The translations under genes were made by a program, and so were the position numbers. Below the pieces are notes generated by a model. That model did no database searches, had not been told where the DNA came from, and saw only the letters and a program-made list of their open reading frames with translations. Shown here piece by piece: positions 14,118 through 14,195 of a stretch of DNA of 14,195 nt. Within the stretch, counting starts at the first letter, position 1; each line of letters starts with the position of its first letter. The DNA comes from Streptomyces sp. NRRL WC-3742. Lineage in GTDB: Bacteria; Actinomycetota; Actinomycetes; Streptomycetales; Streptomycetaceae. The stretch covers positions 1-14,195 of the forward strand of contig NZ_JOCF01000116.1 in assembly GCF_000720635.1 (NCBI RefSeq), in the 5' to 3' direction.

Positions 14118-14123
14118 CCGGCT

Positions 14124-14153
14124 ATCTTGCCTGCTCGCCGCCGCCCCCGGCAA
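14124..14153 (-). promoter_or_regulatory. candidate leaderless promoter for the helicase gene
   Basis: On the minus strand TTGCCG (14153-14148), an 18-base spacer and CAAGAT (14129-14124) are followed after six bases by the GTG at 14117. No Shine-Dalgarno is present. Both hexamers are only partial matches. Confidence 0.4.
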
Positions 14154-14195
14154 AGCCCGGGGCGGGTCGGTGCCGGGTGGGGGACGGCGTGGGGG

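Noticed and set aside
14145..14162. GC-rich 6-bp hairpin upstream of the helicase gene
   Set aside because: The short stem is expected by chance at this base composition, and no adjacent gene end is visible to make it a terminator.

Overview
The window reads as a Streptomyces or close Streptomycetaceae chromosome. Its GC content is very high, GTG and TTG starts are common, and several families are typical of that group: an XRE/DUF5753 regulator with a DUF397 domain, a BioB with a Cys-rich tail, and a DUF3516 helicase. I see no tRNA, rRNA, CRISPR array, transposase or phage gene.

Layout. (a) 1-700: the 3' part of a PAF-acetylhydrolase-like alpha/beta hydrolase, closed by a strong hairpin terminator. 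(b) 701-2637: an XRE/DUF5753 regulator fused in frame to a DUF397 domain. It is divergent from a small cluster holding a Cys-motif/SH3-like 106-aa protein, a 75-aa helical protein and a two-helix membrane segment that has no start of its own. (c) 2642-4357: a GlxA-type regulator (DJ-1/PfpI plus AraC) followed by a short-chain dehydrogenase. (d) 4450-6624: a SoxR-like MerR regulator with a Cys cluster matching the [2Fe-2S] spacing, divergent from an MFS exporter. The 59-bp gap between them holds a MerR-style promoter. A small secreted two-cysteine protein follows the exporter. (e) 6656-10472: biotin genes bioB-bioA-bioD on the minus strand, followed by a 148-aa helical protein of unknown role. 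No bioF is in the window. (f) 10708-11594: a membrane-anchored extracytoplasmic protein with a near-perfect promoter -10 box directly before its ATG. (g) 11607-14117: a large DExH helicase with a C-terminal DUF3516 region.

How the genes may work together. BioA, BioD and BioB catalyse the last three steps of biotin synthesis, and bioA/bioD overlap by ATGA. The SoxR-like regulator probably controls the divergent exporter, and GlxA probably controls or is co-transcribed with the SDR. The XRE-DUF397 gene belongs to the Scr1/WhiJ-like regulator-plus-small-partner class, but here both partners lie in one reading frame. A Shine-Dalgarno and ATG at the junction could still yield the small partner alone.

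The points most worth following are the XRE-DUF397 fusion with its internal start, the SoxR-like regulator with its operator/promoter, a frame break in the small membrane gene, several apparently leaderless starts, a 21-bp tandem duplication across a stop codon, and two 36-nt hairpins that match at 32 positions and lie 4 kb apart. No clearly new multi-gene system is evident.
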